From positions 1 to 10,201 of the forward strand of contig CAZHBA010000009.1 of assembly GCA_964530225.1 (NCBI GenBank): DNA of 10,201 nucleotides, given 5' to 3'. The notes beneath the pieces were generated by a model. It was not told the origin of the DNA. It did no database searches and worked only from the letters and a program-made list of their open reading frames with translations. This DNA is from CAZHBA01 sp964530225. GTDB lineage: Bacteria > Pseudomonadota > Alphaproteobacteria > UBA6615. A program made the translations under genes and the position numbers. Below are positions 7,144 through 10,201 of this stretch, one piece after another. Each line of letters starts with the position of its first letter. Within the stretch, counting starts at the first letter, position 1.

Positions 7144-8082
7144 GTGAACTCTGTGACGACGCAAAGCGTGTCACCGATGAGGAGAGGCCGGGATGTCCCG
7201 GCCTCTCCGGTTTGGTGGCAACGGTTATTGGGCGAGAACGGCATTCAGAAATGGGTGTTTTATGTCCCCGTAATATTCTTTGTGCTGTTTTTTGCCGTAC
7301 CGATCGTTCTAACGGTCGTGTTTAGCTTTTTTGAGCGCACCCAGTTCTGGATGGAACCAGGCTTCACTCTTTTTGCCTATGAGAATTTCTTTACCTCCGC
7401 GCGAGCGGAGAACTACGTTTTTTCAATGCTGCATTCCGCCGGTGCTGTGATGGTCTCATTCATCATCGGCTTTCCCATCGCAGTGTTCGTGCGCCGCCAT
7501 GTCGCTCAAGCTGCGCAGCACCGCGTGATATTGCTGTTCATTCTGCCGTTCATGATTTCCGAACTGGTGCGTGTATTCGCCATGCGCCCGGTCCTCGGGC
7601 GCAACGGCGTGATCAATACTTTCCTAATGGACATCGGCATCATCTCCGAACCGATCACAATTATCCTGTTCTCGCCGCTCAGCGTCGTTATCGGCGATGT
7701 GATGTCTTTCCTACCGTTCATGATATTCGCCGGATTTCTGGCGCTGGAAGCGGTACAGGATTACATCTTCGAAGTTTGCGACGATTTGGGCACCGGTCCG
7801 GTGCGCCTGTTTCGCGACATTATCGTGCCCTTGGCGGCGCCAGGCATATTCGCTGGCAGCGTGTTCATCTTTGTTAACGCGATGGGCGTGGCGCTGGTGC
7901 CGACGATACTTGGTGGACCCGGCGCAGTTAACGCGGGATTGATCGCCAATCAGGCGATTGTTGCACTCGATTTCCCCTTAGCTATGGCGATAAGCACGAT
8001 CATGATCGCAACGCTGGTGCTGCTGCTCTATATCGGCCACCGGCTGTTCAATCTGACCAAAGTGCTCGAGCCGATCAGTTGA
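7144..8082 (+). CDS. ABC importer inner-membrane permease (PotB/PotH-like)
   Basis: One half of the transmembrane channel of the importer, 312 residues from GTG 7144. About six membrane segments are visible, roughly 38-60, 95-118, 127-147, 170-200, 232-255 and 272-297. The coupling-helix EAA motif sits at 210-235 (EVCDDLGTGPVRLFRDIIVPL, then APGI) and docks onto the ATPase. The start is uncertain: GTG 7144 lies 6 nt after the binding-protein stop with a poor ribosome site; ATG 7177 and TTG 7228 are also in frame. The first 30 residues are polar and include a sequence that folds as a strong hairpin in the RNA, so the real protein may begin downstream of it. The next permease starts 7 nt after the stop. 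Confidence 0.85.
   Translation: MNSVTTQSVSPMRRGRDVPASPVWWQRLLGENGIQKWVFYVPVIFFVLFFAVPIVLTVVFSFFERTQFWMEPGFTLFAYENFFTSARAENYVFSMLHSAGAVMVSFIIGFPIAVFVRRHVAQAAQHRVILLFILPFMISELVRVFAMRPVLGRNGVINTFLMDIGIISEPITIILFSPLSVVIGDVMSFLPFMIFAGFLALEAVQDYIFEVCDDLGTGPVRLFRDIIVPLAAPGIFAGSVFIFVNAMGVALVPTILGGPGAVNAGLIANQAIVALDFPLAMAISTIMIATLVLLLYIGHRLFNLTKVLEPIS
7181..7208 (+). repeat. Perfect GC-rich inverted repeat (hairpin) after the binding-protein gene
   Basis: GGAGAGGCCGGG (7181-7192) pairs perfectly with CCCGGCCTCTCC (7197-7208) across an ATGT loop, giving a 12-bp stem extendable to 13. It starts 43 nt past the binding-protein stop. No T-run follows, so it is not a canonical intrinsic terminator. It is well placed to protect the 3' end of the binding-protein mRNA or to lower permease expression, as is common in binding-protein operons. 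It also traps an AGGAG sequence near ATG 7177. Confidence 0.7.
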
Positions 8083-8089
8083 GTTAAAC

Positions 8090-8974
8090 ATGCACGACGA
8101 CTTCGCCAATCCGTGGACACTCCGGCTGAAATGGAGCTACCTGCTGTTTGTGGTGTTCGCATTGCTGTCGCCGGTGTTCTACACCATCTATATCTCGTTC
8201 AACGAACATGGCTTTGGCGCTCGCATTTACGATTTTACGTTCGATTGGTACCGGATCGTGCTGGGCGACAAGTTGCTGGTGGCGTCGCTAGAATGGACGG
8301 CCTATCTGGCAGTGACAGCGGTTGCAGCGACCATACCGATGGCGCTACTGTCGGCAAAATTCTACAAACGTTCGCGCCGCAAGGTCGCCTTCGTGGCATT
8401 GATGATGTCGCCACTGTTCGTGCCCGCCGACATCATGGGGTCGAGCCTGCTGGTGTTTTTTAAAAATCTGTCCGGCGCTTTCACCTATCTCGGCGGTGTG
8501 CTGGGTGTCGGCTGGTTTGAGGGCTGGTTCGATCTGGGATTTGTGACCGCCATGATCGGCCAGATTATCTACACCCACCCTTATGCGTTCATTGTCATCC
8601 TGATAACTATGTCGCGCTACCGCAGCCAGCAGACCGAGGCGGCGCGGGCCTGCGGCGCCACCGCCTGGCAGGCTTTCTGGCAGGTTGAGTTTCCGCAAAT
8701 CCGGGTCGGTGTGTTCAGCTCGTGCGCCTTTGTGACCATTTTGTCGTTCAACGAGGCAGTACGCACGGGACTGTTGAAGGGAGGCTTCGATACCTTCTCC
8801 AATGTGTTGGTTGCACAGATGCTCAACATTGGTATGTCGGGCGAATCTTACGCTATGGCTGGCATTATGAGCATTGTATCGATGACCGTAATTGGCTCGA
8901 TCCTAATTTATACGCTCTTGCGTACGGAGCACCTGGAGCGCAAAGCACGCGCTATGGCCAAACCAATGATGTAG
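8090..8974 (+). CDS. ABC importer inner-membrane permease (PotC/PotI-like)
   Basis: Second transmembrane subunit of the importer, 294 residues. Hydrophobic segments lie around 16-36, 68-90, 98-125, 148-175, 207-225 and 255-278. The EAA coupling motif is clear at 184-208 (EAARACGATAWQAFWQVEFP). ATG 8090 follows the preceding stop by 7 nt, with only a weak GAG-type ribosome site, consistent with translational coupling. The C-terminus is short and basic and should be cytoplasmic. PotC-type proteins pair with PotB-type ones as a heterodimer that binds two copies of the ATPase. Confidence 0.87.
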   Translation: MHDDFANPWTLRLKWSYLLFVVFALLSPVFYTIYISFNEHGFGARIYDFTFDWYRIVLGDKLLVASLEWTAYLAVTAVAATIPMALLSAKFYKRSRRKVAFVALMMSPLFVPADIMGSSLLVFFKNLSGAFTYLGGVLGVGWFEGWFDLGFVTAMIGQIIYTHPYAFIVILITMSRYRSQQTEAARACGATAWQAFWQVEFPQIRVGVFSSCAFVTILSFNEAVRTGLLKGGFDTFSNVLVAQMLNIGMSGESYAMAGIMSIVSMTVIGSILIYTLLRTEHLERKARAMAKPMM

Positions 8975-9021
8975 AGCTGAACGATCGTATCCTCAGGTAA
9001 TTTTTAGGACTATTAAAGAAT

Positions 9022-10122
9022 ATGAGCAACCGGTCGGATATCGCTGTCGAAGTCGTCGATCTAGGCAAGAATTATGGTGCAGTTCACGCCTTAAATTCAG
9101 TCAGTTTCACGATTGACAGTGGTCAGTACTATGCTCTGCTAGGACCAAGCGGCGGCGGCAAAACAACACTGCTGCGCCTAATAGGTGGATTCATCCAGCC
9201 AACCGCGGGCAAGGTTCTGCTGCACGGCTACGACGTCAGCCACCTGCCGCCGAACAAGCGGCCGACATCAATGGTCTTCCAAAGCTACGCGCTGTTTCCG
9301 CATATGAATGTCGAACGCAACGTTGCCTACGGATTGAGGCTACGCAAGGTGCCGCAACTCGAAATGCGCGAGAAGGTCGACTGGATGCTCGCCATGGTCG
9401 GGCTCGAAGGCTACAACGAACGCATGCCTCACGAGCTGTCGGGTGGCCAGCAACAGCGCGTACAGCTCGCCCGTTCGCTTGTGCTCGACGCTGATATTCT
9501 GCTGCTCGACGAGCCGTTGGCGGCGCTCGACGCGAAACTGCGCAAGGATATGTGTCTGGAACTCAAGCGTATCCAGGAAAAGGTTGGCATAACCTTCATT
9601 CATGTTACCCATAACCAGGAAGAGGCGCTGACTGTAGCCGACCGTATCGCCATTATCGCCGACGGTCATTTGATTGAACAGGGCAGCGCACGCGACATCT
9701 ACGAAACCCCGCAGAAACGCTTTACCGCCGAATTCATCGGCGACAATAATTTGTTTGCCGGCATCGTCGCCGGCACATCGGGCGAGCGCGTTACGGTCGG
9801 TCTGGATTACGCCAAAGTCGATATAGCTGCCCCCGGCACCACGGCGGCAGCAGGCGATGCTGTGTCGTTTTCAGTACGCTCTGAACTACTGCGTGTGGTC
9901 GACCCCGGTCAGGTGAGGTGCGATGCCTGGCAAACAGTGCCTGCAACCTATCAAGAGACAATTTATCTCGGCCTCACCACCTCACATCTAGTGCGCCTAC
10001 CCGATGGTAGCGAAGTGGTGGTCCGCGAGATGTCCGACGAACCGGGCAATGACAAGCTGGAATCCGGACAGGCGATCACCGTCGGCTGGCAAACCGATCG
10101 CGCGCGTCTGCACCTAGCCTAG
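9022..10122 (+). CDS. ABC importer ATP-binding protein (PotA/PotG-like)
   Basis: ATPase that powers the importer from the cytoplasmic face, 366 residues. Motifs in order: Walker A GPSGGGKTT (41-49), Q-loop Q87 in MVFQSYALFPHM, signature LSGGQQQR (139-146), Walker B ILLLDEPLAALD (159-170) and switch His197 in HVTHNQEEAL. The C-terminal third (about 245-366) is a TOBE/MOP-type domain including FSVRSELLRVV. The length matches PotA/PotG and other CUT1-like ATPases. The gene follows the second permease after 47 nt; TAGGAC at 9005-9010 is a rather distant ribosome site. All catalytic residues appear intact. The substrate class (polyamine-like) is inferred from the whole cassette. Confidence 0.9.
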   Translation: MSNRSDIAVEVVDLGKNYGAVHALNSVSFTIDSGQYYALLGPSGGGKTTLLRLIGGFIQPTAGKVLLHGYDVSHLPPNKRPTSMVFQSYALFPHMNVERNVAYGLRLRKVPQLEMREKVDWMLAMVGLEGYNERMPHELSGGQQQRVQLARSLVLDADILLLDEPLAALDAKLRKDMCLELKRIQEKVGITFIHVTHNQEEALTVADRIAIIADGHLIEQGSARDIYETPQKRFTAEFIGDNNLFAGIVAGTSGERVTVGLDYAKVDIAAPGTTAAAGDAVSFSVRSELLRVVDPGQVRCDAWQTVPATYQETIYLGLTTSHLVRLPDGSEVVVREMSDEPGNDKLESGQAITVGWQTDRARLHLA

Positions 10123-10123
10123 A

Positions 10124-10201
10124 CTATGCCGCCACCACGCAGTCGGCGAATTCCTTCGCATAATCGGTAATTAGCGTGCGCAGGTCCCGGCCGCGCAGGT
10201 C
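10124..10201 (-). CDS. Possible C-terminus of a converging gene, unidentified (partial)
   Basis: On the minus strand the frame is open from the right edge to a TAG at 10126-10124 and encodes 25 residues ending TDYAKEFADCVVAA. The stop lies 1 nt from the ATPase stop on the other strand, a tail-to-tail arrangement typical of compact bacterial genomes. The residue composition looks like real protein, but the fragment is too short to identify, and no terminator is seen between the two genes. Confidence 0.4.
   Translation of the reverse strand, partial: DLRGRDLRTLITDYAKEFADCVVAA

Noticed and set aside
6478..7164. 228-codon minus-strand open frame
   Set aside because: It is entirely antisense to the solute-binding protein gene, a typical shadow frame in GC-rich coding DNA with no recognisable motif.
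7181..7208. Intrinsic terminator
   Set aside because: The stem is strong but no T-run follows, and transcription must continue for the permease and ATPase genes.
1..10201. CRISPR arrays, tRNA or rRNA genes, intact insertion sequences
   Set aside because: No regularly spaced repeats, tRNA-like or rRNA-like segments, or transposase genes with terminal repeats were seen on either strand.

Overview
The window looks like a chromosomal segment of a Gram-negative respiratory bacterium of the Pseudomonadota. An alphaproteobacterium is a fair guess, but nothing here fixes the taxon. The signs are twin-arginine export signals on two proteins, periplasmic di-haem c-type cytochromes, a Rieske/molybdopterin oxidoreductase pair and a PotFGHI/PotABCD-style ABC importer. 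Two operons diverge from a 475-bp intergenic region at about 5478-5952.

Left operon (minus strand, read from 5477 down past position 1): two di-haem cytochrome c peroxidase-like proteins (5477-4224 and 4213-3080), a Tat-exported Rieske protein (3083-2472) and a large molybdopterin oxidoreductase. The last starts at a GTG at 2459, is open for 819 codons and runs off the left edge. Spacing is tight (10 nt, 4-nt overlap, 12 nt), so this is one transcription unit. The Rieske and molybdopterin subunits resemble arsenite oxidase AioB/AioA, but two adjacent di-haem peroxidase genes are the signature of dissimilatory iodate reductase clusters (idrA, idrB, idrP1, idrP2). The large subunit keeps three AioA active-site residues (H197, R433, H437) but has Ser where AioA has Glu203, which also points away from arsenite. 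The inferred role is periplasmic iodate respiration: electrons pass from c-type cytochromes through the Rieske centre and Fe-S cluster to the Mo-bisMGD site, while the peroxidase-like partners deal with H2O2 or reactive iodine intermediates. A TTGAT-N4-GTCAA FNR/Anr-type site lies about 110 bp upstream of the first gene, with a -10-like hexamer at class II spacing, so low-oxygen control is likely.

Right operon (plus strand, 5953-10122): a Tat-exported solute-binding protein, two inner-membrane permeases and an ATPase, together a complete polyamine/opine-type ABC importer. A perfect 12-bp-stem hairpin lies between the binding-protein gene and the body of the first permease. At the right edge a minus-strand frame (10201-10124) may be the C-terminus of a converging gene. 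The two operons have no obvious functional link beyond sharing the intergenic region, which also carries a 9-codon open frame with a strong Shine-Dalgarno sequence that may be a transposase remnant.
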